This document shows, piece by piece, positions 8,687-16,570 of a DNA stretch of 26,373 bases. Under the pieces are notes generated by a model. The model did no database searches. It was not told the origin of the DNA and saw nothing but the letters and a program-made list of their open reading frames with translations. Each line of letters starts with the position of its first letter. Position 1 is the stretch's first letter. A program made the position numbers and the translations under genes. This stretch comes from CAWVWD01 sp045106825 (GTDB lineage Bacteria > Bacteroidota > Bacteroidia > Chitinophagales > Saprospiraceae), in the NCBI GenBank assembly GCA_045106825.1, contig JBGCFH010000243.1, positions 1 through 26,373 of the forward strand. The letters run 5' to 3'.

Positions 8687-8730
8687 TTCAGTGGTTTCAG
8701 TAGTTTTCTACGCAACTCTAAACCACTGAA
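8687..8730. terminator. Inverted repeat after the WG-repeat gene
   Basis: The perfect 11-bp inverted repeat ttcagtggttt (8687-8697) / aaaccactgaa (8720-8730) has a 22-nt spacer. It starts seven bases after the WG-repeat stop codon. It is followed by tandem copies of aaactactt (8729-8751) immediately before the DUF3291 start. There is no strong T-run, so it could be a weak terminator or another palindromic repeat. Confidence 0.45.
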
Positions 8731-8757
8731 ACTACTTAAACTACTTAAACTAAAACT

Positions 8758-9174
8758 ATGCAACTCGCACACATTAACATTGCAAAATTTGTAAAACCCA
8801 TGGCACATTCTGCTAATGCGGAATTTGTCAACGGAATTGCAGAAATGAATGCTTTGGCAGAACAATCAGAAGGGTTTGTTTGGCGATTGAAAGATGGTTC
8901 AGAAGGAGGTCTTTTTGGCGATAGTCGAACTGTTTCGACAATTTCTGTTTGGAAAAACGCTGAAGCACTCAAAAACTATTCTTACAAATCAAATCATGTC
9001 GATTACTTTCGTAAACGTGCCAAATGGTTTCATAAACTGGATAAAGCCAATTATGCACTTTGGTGGATTGAAGATGGACAGTTTCCAACTGCTTTGGAAG
9101 CCAAACAAAAGCTGGAATATCTTTGGAAAAATGGTGTTACAGAGGAAGTTTTTGATTTTAAGTCTCTGATGTAA
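8758..9174 (+). CDS. DUF3291 domain-containing protein
   Basis: This 138-residue soluble protein has no signal peptide. It matches DUF3291 over nearly its whole length: an opening LAHINIAKF-type strand (residues 3-11), FVNGIAEMNALAEQSEGFVWRL (23-44) in which the E/D-GFVWRL segment is the family hallmark, VSTISVWKNAEALKNY (59-74), and a helix plus ALWWIEDG (100-107). The family resembles the small dimeric alpha-beta-barrel (ferredoxin-like) monooxygenase fold in sequence pattern, but no reaction is established. It lies 78 bp after the WG-repeat gene on the same strand, separated by an inverted repeat, so co-transcription is uncertain. The start codon is the first in-frame ATG and agrees with the family N-terminus. 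Confidence 0.82.
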   Translation: MQLAHINIAKFVKPMAHSANAEFVNGIAEMNALAEQSEGFVWRLKDGSEGGLFGDSRTVSTISVWKNAEALKNYSYKSNHVDYFRKRAKWFHKLDKANYALWWIEDGQFPTALEAKQKLEYLWKNGVTEEVFDFKSLM

Positions 9175-9317
9175 ATGAAGAATAAACAATAACTTCGACA
9201 GAATTAACAGGATTTTACAAGATTTATAAAAAATTGTATGTCGGAATAAATAAGTCAATTTACTTAAGTAGAATTAAATGATTTCTCTCTTACTATATCT
9301 TGATAAGAAAAAGCCAA

Positions 9318-9347
9318 AACGAGTTCTTTCAAAAGAAAGAACTCGTT
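9318..9347. terminator. Strong hairpin between DUF3291 gene and HMG-CoA synthase
   Basis: A perfect 13-bp stem (9318-9330 with 9335-9347, aacgagttctttc) has a 4-nt loop and lies between two convergent genes. On the minus strand the stem is followed by a T-rich stretch, so it fits best as the terminator of the HMG-CoA synthase gene. It probably also stops readthrough from the plus-strand gene. Confidence 0.8.
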
Positions 9348-9357
9348 CAACTATTTC

Positions 9358-10875
9358 CTATTTCCATTCATAATATCTTGCACCTTCTTTCACGCCAGCA
9401 GTTCCAATTTCTACTAAAGCAAATTCATTTTCGGTCATGACAAAACTATTTTGTTGACTTCCTGTATGCAAATCTTTATAAGTCGAATAATCAACAGCTT
9501 GACGATTATTCAATTTATCTGTAATATTTAATTTTGCTGCGACTTCTTTCCATTTTGGTTGAACTGTCCCTTCAAAAACCTTTGATTTTGAGCCACTTCC
9601 ATAAGCAAAGAAACCAAATTTCTCTCCAATTAATTCACTATCTTCTAAATAATCGCCTTCAAAAGTTCCGACTAAAGACAAGAAAACTGAACCTGCATAC
9701 ATATTTCCAATTTCACCTGAAACATCTTGACCTTTCGCAATTTTTTCAGTTACAAATGCTCGATATTCAGGTGTTTTTGAGATAGATTTATAATAATAAG
9801 CAATCGCTTTATTATACGTTTTATCATCTTCAAAATCCGTACGATTTGGCGTTTCGATATTGTTCGCCTCCAAAATTGAATTCAATTCTCCAATTCTACT
9901 TAACTCCTTTGTATATACTTCAGAAAACATACGTTTACCATGAAATGCATACGGTAAATGAAAAATTAAACGTTTCCAAGTATTCACAAACGATTCATTT
10001 TCATCCGATTTAGCTCTTTTCTTAAAATGTTCAAATGCTTCTGTGATACGACTTTGATAACATTGATTCGAATATTGACCATCAAAAACTGGCGTTTCTT
10101 TATGCAAAATCAATGTTTCCTCATTCGCATCTAAAATTCCATTTACATCCAAAGATTCATGTAATTTATCAATATATTTTTGAATACTTCCATTTTTCGC
10201 ACCAACCAACTCCAAGACTTCATTGATAATATCCGCTTTTGATGCACGACGCAACGGTTTATAAAAATCATGAACGCCACGAGTTGCAATTCCCCAAGTA
10301 TTTCCGATTGCAATCAAACGAGGATTTTGCTTAACCAACATCGCCACTGCACCAGCACCTTGTGTATATTCGCCAGTTGAGTTCAATTCATACTTAGCAT
10401 TATCAGAACTCACCACGATTCCGATACGATTTTCATCTCCCGAAACCCAATCCAATGTATTTTGCAACGCATCAACTGCACCAATACATGCAAAGGTCAT
10501 ATCAATCACATCACAATGCAAAAAACAATCTTCACCATAAGTCGGAGCATATTTTTGACGCAACATTTCTAAAGTATAAGTCGCTGTCGGTTTTGCACCA
10601 TCAAGAGCCGATTCCGTTCCCATATAGATTCTACCGATTGTATTTGGGTCGATATTATTCTTTTCAATCAGTTCAGCAACTGCATTTGCCGCCATTGTGG
10701 CAGTATCTTCATGTACATCAATAATCGCCATTTTACTCAATCCCAAACCTTTATTCAATTTTGCATATTCGATAGAACGAGCTTCCGCCAAATCCTTAAT
10801 ATCGAAATAGATTTTGGGAATATATAAAGCCATATCATCAATTCCTGTTTTTTTCATGTCGTGTGTTGTACTCAT
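9358..10875 (-). CDS. mvaS: Hydroxymethylglutaryl-CoA synthase
   Basis: This 505-residue cytoplasmic thiolase-fold enzyme condenses acetyl-CoA with acetoacetyl-CoA to HMG-CoA, the committed entry to the mevalonate route for isoprenoids. The expected Glu-Cys-His triad is visible: Glu88 in GTESALDGAKP (86-96), Cys130 in TFACIGAVDAL (127-137), and His306 in FHLPYAFHGK (305-314). GNMYAGS (390-396) and FFAYGSGS (422-429) are further family motifs. It is longer than Firmicutes MvaS (about 390 residues); the extra length lies mainly in the region after residue 320. Methionines at 7 and 15 are alternative starts. No other mevalonate gene is in the window, so the pathway assignment rests on family knowledge. 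It is divergent from the copper ATPase gene. Confidence 0.93.
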   Translation of the reverse strand: MSTTHDMKKTGIDDMALYIPKIYFDIKDLAEARSIEYAKLNKGLGLSKMAIIDVHEDTATMAANAVAELIEKNNIDPNTIGRIYMGTESALDGAKPTATYTLEMLRQKYAPTYGEDCFLHCDVIDMTFACIGAVDALQNTLDWVSGDENRIGIVVSSDNAKYELNSTGEYTQGAGAVAMLVKQNPRLIAIGNTWGIATRGVHDFYKPLRRASKADIINEVLELVGAKNGSIQKYIDKLHESLDVNGILDANEETLILHKETPVFDGQYSNQCYQSRITEAFEHFKKRAKSDENESFVNTWKRLIFHLPYAFHGKRMFSEVYTKELSRIGELNSILEANNIETPNRTDFEDDKTYNKAIAYYYKSISKTPEYRAFVTEKIAKGQDVSGEIGNMYAGSVFLSLVGTFEGDYLEDSELIGEKFGFFAYGSGSKSKVFEGTVQPKWKEVAAKLNITDKLNNRQAVDYSTYKDLHTGSQQNSFVMTENEFALVEIGTAGVKEGARYYEWK

Positions 10876-10931
10876 TAAATTTTAATTTAATTACTTTTCT
10901 GTATTTTTATTATTATATATTGATGTACTTT

Positions 10932-10960
10932 GAAATATATTAACTACAATTTGTCCCAAA
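10932..10960 (-). promoter_or_regulatory. Possible Bacteroidota-type promoter for HMG-CoA synthase
   Basis: Read on the minus strand, TTTG (10957-10960) and TATATTTC (10932-10939) are separated by 17 bp. They resemble the Bacteroidota -33 TTTG and -7 TAnnTTTG boxes, with one mismatch in the -7 box. They lie about 57 bp upstream of the start codon. In such AT-rich DNA this match could be chance. Confidence 0.3.
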
Positions 10961-11110
10961 ATTTAGGATAGCTTTTTATAATTTTCCGTAGCTTTTAAAG
11001 TATTTACAAAAATAGTAACATAACTTTTTTATAGAAAAATTTATGTTGCTAAAACATCATATTGATTTTTAATCAAATTAATAAAACTCACAATAGTTGT
11101 AAAAATCATT

Positions 11111-11150
11111 ACAAAACAAGTATTTTATTAAAAAAATCCAGTTGTTTTGT
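11111..11150. promoter_or_regulatory. Inverted repeat in the mvaS-copA divergent spacer
   Basis: The 448-bp spacer 10876-11323 holds no gene. Its clearest structure is the 9-bp inverted repeat acaaaacaa (11111-11119) / ttgttttgt (11142-11150). A second pair, atgtatg (11237-11243) / catacat (11271-11277), lies nearer the copper ATPase start. A perfect TAnnTTTG -7-like box lies at 11222-11229, about 95 bp before that start, but without a good -33 partner. Either repeat could be an operator, but I recognise no known regulator site. Confidence 0.25.
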
Positions 11151-11323
11151 TGTAAAATATTGAATTAACAGCAAATTTAGTTTTTTGTTCTTAGTATAGA
11201 CATTCGAAAGGTATGAAAATATAGATTTGATGTAGAATGTATGTTACTGTTTTAAATAATAATAACTATTCATACATGATGAAATTAGGTTTCGAAGTAA
11301 TACCAAAATAGACTAATTGAAAA

Positions 11324-13624
11324 ATGACAACAACCTATAAAATAAACGGAATGTCGTGTGCTGCTTGTGCAGCAAGTTCACAAAAAGTATTATCAAGAAT
11401 GAAAGGCGTAGAAAACGTCAATGTCAATTTTGCTAACAAATCTTGTGAAATTGTTTACGATGCAGAAACCGTAACTTTTGATGCGATGAAAGCAAAACTA
11501 AGTCGTTTAGGTTTTGCATTATTGGAAGATACAGAAAAGACAAGGCTAGAAACAGAAGCAAAAGCGAAGGCACGATTTAAAGAGCTAAAAATCAAACTAA
11601 TAGTTGGTGTTATTTTATCCATTCCTTTATTGATTTTTGGAATGTTTTTAATGAATTTTCCGTATGCCAATTGGATTATGTTGGCTTTAACAATTCCGTT
11701 GATCTTTTGGATCGGACAAGAGTTTTATATTAACGCTTGGAAACAACTCAAAGTCGGTCAAGCAAATATGGATACGTTAGTTGCGATGGGAACGGGAACC
11801 GCTTTTTTATTTAGTTTAGTCAATACTTTTTTTCCTCAAATTTTATTAAATCAAGGCGTAGAACCACATGTTTATTATGAAACTGCTGGTATTTTGATTT
11901 CACTAATTCTTTTGGGTAGATTCTTAGAAGAACAAGCAAAAGCACAAACATCCGAAGCCATCAAAAAACTCCTCAATCTTCAAGTTAAAACGGCAAATGT
12001 TATTCAAGATGGCGAAATTATTCCAACACCAATTGATCAAGTACGTTTAGGAGATGCTATTCTTATCAAACCTGGCGAAAAAATTCCTGTCGATGGAACG
12101 ATTATCGAAGGTCAATCTGCCATTGACGAAAGTATGATTACAGGCGAATCCATTCCTATTTTGAAAAAAATCGGTGACAAAGCTATTGGAGCAACAATCA
12201 ATCAAACTGGCACTTTTACATTAAAAACTGAAAAAGTTGGTTCAGATATGTTACTCGCTCAAATCATCAAAATGGTACAAGCTGCACAAGGAAGTAAAGC
12301 ACCAATTCAAAATTTGGTAGACAAAATTGCTTCTGTTTTCGTGCCTGTTGTTGTGATGATTGCGACGTTGAGTGCGTTGGTTTGGTATATCATCGGGCCA
12401 GAACCTCAAACAACAAATGCGATTATTGCGTTTGTTACCGTTTTGATTATTGCTTGTCCGTGTGCGTTAGGTTTAGCGACTCCGACAGCAATTATGGTTG
12501 GCATTGGTAAAGGTGCAGAAATGGGAATTTTAATCAAAGGTGCAGCAAGTTTGGAAGCTGCAAAAGATTTAGATACTATTGTTTTTGACAAAACAGGAAC
12601 GCTGACAGAAGGCAAACCGAAAGTTGTTAAAGTAACGAATTTTACCGATTTGGAAAATAATTTGGCTTTCACTTCTCCCGATGCGTCCCGAAATCCCAAA
12701 GATGGCTCGGTGGCCAATAACAGCTTGGATAACATCATTTACCATATCGAAAAACGGTCAGAGCATCCATTAGCGAACGCAATTGTTACGTACTATGAAC
12801 ACTCAAGGTTAATTGGGTTAAAACCCAATTCTTTAAATAAAGAACCATCTAAAAAATCGGATTTTAATCCGATTAAACGCATAATGCCAAACATAAAACT
12901 CGATTATTTTGAAAATATCGTTGGAAAAGGCATTCGAGCAAAAATTGGCGAAAGCGAATATCTAATCGGAAATGCTGCTTTAATGCAAACCGCTTTTATT
13001 CAAAATATACCAACAACCGATTCGCAAGAAACCGTCGTTTATATTGCTAAAAATAATAAATTATTGCGAAGTATCGAAATAGCAGATACGATAAAACACG
13101 AAGCGAAATCGGCTATTCAACAACTAAAAAAGTACGAGTTACATCTATTAACTGGTGATAATCAACGAACTGCCGAAAAAGTCGCCACCGAATTTGGCTT
13201 AACCAACATCAAATCAGAGGTTTTGCCAGAGGACAAAATCAACTATATAAAAGCCTTACAAGCACAAGGAAAAAAAGTAGCGATGATTGGTGACGGAATC
13301 AATGATTCTCCAGCATTAGCACAAGCAAATGTAGGAATCGCAATGGGAACAGGAACAGATATTGCTATCGAAAGTGCTGATATTACGTTACTAAAAGGTG
13401 ATTTGTCACGAATCGCAAAAGCTATTGAATTATCAAAAAACACCAACAAAACGATTCGTCAAAATCTATTTTGGGCATTTATTTATAACATTATTGGTAT
13501 TCCGATTGCTGCCGGGATTTTGTATCCGTTTTTGGGTTTTACGCTGAATCCGATGATTGCTGGTGCGGCAATGGCATTTAGTTCGGTTTCCGTCGTTTTG
13601 AATAGTTTGCGGTTAAAAAAATAA
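11324..13624 (+). CDS. copA: Copper-translocating P-type ATPase (P1B)
   Basis: This 766-residue inner-membrane pump should export copper(I) using ATP. One N-terminal heavy-metal domain carries GMSCAAC (9-15, Cys12 and Cys15). The membrane metal site shows Cys378-Pro-Cys380, Tyr721-Asn722 and the MAFSS motif (750-754), the P1B-1 copper/silver signature. The actuator has TGES (273-276), the phosphorylation site is Asp422 in DKTGTLT, the nucleotide site has SEHP (479-482) and GKG (534-536), and GDGIND is at 656-661. Spacing is unusual: Asp422 to His481 is 59 residues and His481 to Gly534 is 53, each about 20 or more longer than I recall for Archaeoglobus CopA. The extra stretches coincide with GC-rich or palindromic DNA (about 12674-12715 and 12806-12880), suggesting in-frame repeat insertions. 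No chaperone or regulator gene adjoins it. Confidence 0.93.
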   Translation: MTTTYKINGMSCAACAASSQKVLSRMKGVENVNVNFANKSCEIVYDAETVTFDAMKAKLSRLGFALLEDTEKTRLETEAKAKARFKELKIKLIVGVILSIPLLIFGMFLMNFPYANWIMLALTIPLIFWIGQEFYINAWKQLKVGQANMDTLVAMGTGTAFLFSLVNTFFPQILLNQGVEPHVYYETAGILISLILLGRFLEEQAKAQTSEAIKKLLNLQVKTANVIQDGEIIPTPIDQVRLGDAILIKPGEKIPVDGTIIEGQSAIDESMITGESIPILKKIGDKAIGATINQTGTFTLKTEKVGSDMLLAQIIKMVQAAQGSKAPIQNLVDKIASVFVPVVVMIATLSALVWYIIGPEPQTTNAIIAFVTVLIIACPCALGLATPTAIMVGIGKGAEMGILIKGAASLEAAKDLDTIVFDKTGTLTEGKPKVVKVTNFTDLENNLAFTSPDASRNPKDGSVANNSLDNIIYHIEKRSEHPLANAIVTYYEHSRLIGLKPNSLNKEPSKKSDFNPIKRIMPNIKLDYFENIVGKGIRAKIGESEYLIGNAALMQTAFIQNIPTTDSQETVVYIAKNNKLLRSIEIADTIKHEAKSAIQQLKKYELHLLTGDNQRTAEKVATEFGLTNIKSEVLPEDKINYIKALQAQGKKVAMIGDGINDSPALAQANVGIAMGTGTDIAIESADITLLKGDLSRIAKAIELSKNTNKTIRQNLFWAFIYNIIGIPIAAGILYPFLGFTLNPMIAGAAMAFSSVSVVLNSLRLKK
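12674..12715 (+). repeat. Putative in-frame insert 1 in the copA nucleotide domain
   Basis: These 42 bases encode residues 451-464 (SPDASRNPKDGSVA), lying between the phosphorylation loop and the SEHP motif where related pumps have a shorter link. The stretch is clearly richer in G and C than the coding sequence on either side. It contains gcgtcccga (12683-12691), the reverse complement of a 9-mer in the GC-rich hairpin element at 42-50. The exact borders are estimated from composition. An ordinary variable loop remains possible. Confidence 0.45.
12811..12874 (+). repeat. Putative in-frame palindromic insert 2 in copA
   Basis: Three perfect hairpins lie one after another inside the reading frame: aattgggtt / aacccaatt (12811-12819 and 12822-12830), ttcttt / aaagaa (12829-12834 and 12839-12844) and aatcggatt / aatccgatt (12855-12863 and 12866-12874). 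The first and third have 9-bp arms and 2-nt loops. They encode about residues 496-517, within a stretch rich in Lys, Asn, Ser and Pro between the SEHP helix and the GKG loop. The density of perfect palindromes is unlike the rest of the gene and resembles the intergenic palindromes elsewhere in the window. Confidence 0.65.
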
Positions 13625-13680
13625 GGCTTAATAGAAATTTATGAGGTATCATTGAAGCATTAAACTTTCTATGTGTTTCA

Positions 13681-13740
13681 TGTACGTTTCACTGAAACGT
13701 ACAATAAAAATCACACTTGCTAAATTTTGCTTCGCAAAAT
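13681..13740. terminator. Two hairpins downstream of copA
   Basis: A perfect 11-bp inverted repeat, tgtacgtttca / tgaaacgtaca (13681-13691 and 13693-13703, 1-nt centre), is followed by attttgc / gcaaaat (13724-13730 and 13734-13740, loop ttc). They lie 57 bp and 100 bp after the copA stop codon and are the likeliest transcription end for it. Neither is followed directly by a long T-run, so they may equally be interspersed palindromes. Confidence 0.45.
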
Positions 13741-13751
13741 GCTTTTTTCAC

Positions 13752-13793
13752 GCAGATTCCGCAGATTCCGCAGATTCCGCAGATTCCGCAGAT
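13752..13793. repeat. Tandem 9-bp repeat (gcagattcc)n
   Basis: Four exact head-to-tail copies of gcagattcc (13752-13787) plus a partial fifth (gcagat, to 13793) lie in the 460-bp spacer between copA and the TonB-dependent receptor. A diverged fragment of the same kind (tccgcagatttcacagat) follows the receptor gene near 16492-16509. An overlapping open frame of about 60 codons encodes a low-complexity Ala-Asp-Ser run and is not a credible gene. Copy number is probably variable by slippage. The rest of the spacer, apart from the flanking hairpins, holds nothing I recognise. Confidence 0.9.
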
Positions 13794-14034
13794 CTTCTAA
13801 TAATTGGTAAAAAAAAATTGATTTTGTTAATAAAAAATCTGATTGGACATTCGGTACTCCATTAGTTTTCAATCAAATACCTGATACAAAATACCTTCGT
13901 CGAAAAGTTTTTATTATTTTAAATTTTGAGCGTTTCCACAAAAAAAATCAACGAATCTTAATAATTAAAACCATCTATAATTTTTAGTTTACGAATAGTT
14001 TATGAACTTTAAGGTTGAAACCAAATAAATTTAT

Positions 14035-14064
14035 AATCCGAGTTTTGAACTCGCAACTCGGATT
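14035..14064. promoter_or_regulatory. Hairpin in the leader of the TonB-dependent receptor gene
   Basis: A perfect 10-bp stem (aatccgagtt 14035-14044 / aactcggatt 14055-14064) with a 10-nt loop ends 20 bases before the receptor start codon. It would form in the mRNA leader close to the ribosome-loading region. Its loop and right arm contain actcgcaactcg (14049-14060), a 12-mer shared with the long inverted repeat at 4981-4992. Confidence 0.55.
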
Positions 14065-14084
14065 TTATAACCAAATTCAAACCA

Positions 14085-16487
14085 ATGAAAAAGTTATTTT
14101 TACTAATAACGATTATATGTAGTTTGACCTTTACTGCATATTCACAAACACAAAATATTCGTGGAAAAGTTATAGACAAAGACACAAAACAACCATTAAT
14201 GAGTGCGTTGTTATCTATTGATGATAACTCTTCGGGAATCGGTAGTTACTCAGATGAAAATGGAATTTTTCTATTAGAAAATGTTCCGTTAGGTCGCCAT
14301 ACAGTAAACTGTCAAGTCGTTGGTTATCAAAACTATAGGAGCGAACCTTTGATTATCTCTTCTACAAAAGAACCTTATGTAGAAATCGAAATGAGTTCGG
14401 GTGTAGATATGGAAGAAATCGAGATTTCGGATACCAGATTAGATTATAATGCACCTTTGAATAAGTCGGCATTTGTGAGTGCAAGGTCATTTTCAGTCGA
14501 AGAAACAGAACGAATGCCAGCTGGTGTAAACGATATGGGAAGAATGGCTTTGTCGTTTCCAGGTGTTTCGCAAGGTCGTGATGATACGGAGAACGATATT
14601 ATCATTCGAGGAAACTCGTCGTTTGGTATGTTGTGGCGATTAGAAGGCGTTGATATTCCAAACCCAAATCACTTCGCTCGACCTGGAACTTCTGGTGGTG
14701 GCGTTACTGTTTTTTCTGCTCAGTTATTAGGGCGTTCTGATTTCTTTTCTGGTGGAATGCCTGCCGAATATGGCAATGCCTTATCTGGTGCGTTTGATGT
14801 TCATTTCAAAAAAGGAAATAAATACGATCAAGAATATCGTGTAAAAGTCGGTGTTTTAGGTTTAGATTTTGCGACCGAAGGCCCAATCAAAAAAGAACGT
14901 GCTTCTTATATTTTCAACTATCGTTATTCTACTTTGGGATTATTAAATAGTGTTGGTTTGCATCTTTTGGGTGAACGAATTAGTAATGATTTTCAAGATT
15001 TGTCGTTCAATGTTTCGATTGATTCTAAAGATAAAAAACACTTATTTACCATCTTTGGAATGGGCGGATTAAGTACCGAACATTATACGCCTGTTACGAA
15101 TTTTGATGATAGAGATAGTTCAATTGCAAATCATTGGGAAGATAGATATCGAGTTTCAAATTTAGGAATCGTTGGTGCAACTTATACGTGGCTAATTGAC
15201 GAAAAGTCATTTTTAAAAGCAGCTATTGTTAGTAATAATAGTGTGATTGATTGGCAATATGATACCGTTGGACGTGCAGAATCCGAACGCTTTCGCTACA
15301 ATACGGAATTATATCAAGACAATCGTATTTCGACTTCCGTCAATTATAATCGCAAAGTAAGCGAAAACTTCAAATACAAAATTGGTATGATGAATCACAA
15401 TATCAATTTTAATTTTTCTAAAGAAACTGCACCTCGTACTTCGACTTCTGATATTACAGAATTGATTAGTGAAATTTCTCTTTCCGGTAGTGGTTTTACT
15501 TCAACTATTCAAACTTACGCACAAGCAACATATCAACCGGACACTCGACAAACGATTAATTTTGGTTTGCATGCATTATATTTAGGTTTAAATAATACAG
15601 CTGCAATTGATCCGAGATTGTCATATCAATTCAAAATAAATGAACAACATACCTTAGGTTTAGCAGTTGGAAAACATAGTCAAATGTTGCCTTTAGCGGC
15701 TTATTTTTATGCCAAAAATGATACAACAAATGGAGAAATAACCGTCAATCGTCCGAATGCTGATATGGATTATATCAACTCTTGGCATACAGTTTTATCC
15801 TATACTTTTTTGACAAAATCACAAATTAAATTCACTACTGAATTATATTATCAAAGTTTAAATAATGTTCCGATTTCAGTTGATAATGCTGGTAATCAAA
15901 GTAATTATTGGATGTTAAATGACCAACAATCGTTTGCATTTTTTGAAACAACAAGTGAAGGAACAGGTCGAAATTATGGTGTTGATTTAGTTGCAGAAAA
16001 ATTCTTTTCAAACAAAACGTACTTCTTATTTACAGGCTCATTATTTGAATCAAAATATACACCGATTGACGGTTTAGAACGCAATACAAAATTCGGAACT
16101 CGTTGGTCATCAAGTTATACTTTAGGTCGTGAGTTTGAATTTAAAAAAGCAAGAACCTTACAAGTTGGAGCGAGATTATTGTATAATGGTGGATTTCGTT
16201 ATTCGCCACATGATCCAGTTGCGTCAGCTGCCGAAGGTGAATATATTCAATTAGCTGGTGCAGAATGGAGCGAACAAGTTCCTGCTTATATGCGTGTCGA
16301 TGCAAGAATTGCGTATCGTTATAATGCTAAAAAGTTCTCTGGTTCTATTTCGTTAGATATTCAAAACTTGACCAGTCGCAGAAATATCAATGCTGTAGCT
16401 TATGATGCTACTACAAATGAGTTAGTGAATCGCAATTATCCTGGTGGCGATTTTATACCAGTTTTAGCGTTTCAGTTTGATTTTTAG
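14085..16487 (+). CDS. TonB-dependent receptor with CarboxypepD_reg-like domain
   Basis: This 800-residue outer-membrane protein has a signal peptide (residues 1-20, AYS-Q). A carboxypeptidase-regulatory-like beta domain (about 24-105, starting IRGKVIDKDTKQPL) follows, then a plug domain (about 125-245) with NDIIIRGNSSFGMLWRLEG (170-188) and SGGMPAEYGNALSG (222-235). A beta-barrel of alternating aromatic and polar residues ends in a terminal Phe (FQFDF), as expected for BAM-inserted barrels. It should import a ligand across the outer membrane using TonB-ExbBD energy. The ligand is unknown. No SusD-like lipoprotein or glycan-degrading gene is nearby, so it is not an evident polysaccharide-utilisation locus. 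The copper ATPase upstream has its own downstream hairpins, and a metal link is speculative. Confidence 0.9.
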   Translation: MKKLFLLITIICSLTFTAYSQTQNIRGKVIDKDTKQPLMSALLSIDDNSSGIGSYSDENGIFLLENVPLGRHTVNCQVVGYQNYRSEPLIISSTKEPYVEIEMSSGVDMEEIEISDTRLDYNAPLNKSAFVSARSFSVEETERMPAGVNDMGRMALSFPGVSQGRDDTENDIIIRGNSSFGMLWRLEGVDIPNPNHFARPGTSGGGVTVFSAQLLGRSDFFSGGMPAEYGNALSGAFDVHFKKGNKYDQEYRVKVGVLGLDFATEGPIKKERASYIFNYRYSTLGLLNSVGLHLLGERISNDFQDLSFNVSIDSKDKKHLFTIFGMGGLSTEHYTPVTNFDDRDSSIANHWEDRYRVSNLGIVGATYTWLIDEKSFLKAAIVSNNSVIDWQYDTVGRAESERFRYNTELYQDNRISTSVNYNRKVSENFKYKIGMMNHNINFNFSKETAPRTSTSDITELISEISLSGSGFTSTIQTYAQATYQPDTRQTINFGLHALYLGLNNTAAIDPRLSYQFKINEQHTLGLAVGKHSQMLPLAAYFYAKNDTTNGEITVNRPNADMDYINSWHTVLSYTFLTKSQIKFTTELYYQSLNNVPISVDNAGNQSNYWMLNDQQSFAFFETTSEGTGRNYGVDLVAEKFFSNKTYFLFTGSLFESKYTPIDGLERNTKFGTRWSSSYTLGREFEFKKARTLQVGARLLYNGGFRYSPHDPVASAAEGEYIQLAGAEWSEQVPAYMRVDARIAYRYNAKKFSGSISLDIQNLTSRRNINAVAYDATTNELVNRNYPGGDFIPVLAFQFDF

Positions 16488-16518
16488 GGTTTCCGCAGAT
16501 TTCACAGATTTTTTACTG

Positions 16519-16550
16519 ATTCGCCGAGCGACACGAGTCGCTTGGCGAAT
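16519..16550. terminator. Hairpin between the receptor and the TPR lipoprotein gene
   Basis: A 14-bp stem with one mismatch (16519-16532 with 16537-16550) and the 4-nt loop acga sits between two convergent genes, whose stop codons are 16487 and 16571. It is GC-richer than its surroundings and is flanked by T-rich DNA upstream (tttttt at 16509-16514). It probably works as a terminator in both directions. Confidence 0.7.
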
Positions 16551-16570
16551 ATTGTTTTGATACATTTTAT

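Noticed and set aside
13752..13793. Possible CRISPR-like array
   Set aside because: The 9-bp units are contiguous with no spacers, and no cas gene is present.
13671..13865. Small plus-strand frame encoding an Ala-Asp-Ser repeat
   Set aside because: It is produced by the (gcagattcc)n tandem DNA repeat and flanking hairpins. It has no family resemblance and overlaps the likely copA terminator.
11324..16487. A copper-uptake/export operon joining copA and the TonB-dependent receptor
   Set aside because: The 460-bp spacer contains hairpins and repeats, and nothing in the receptor sequence points to copper.
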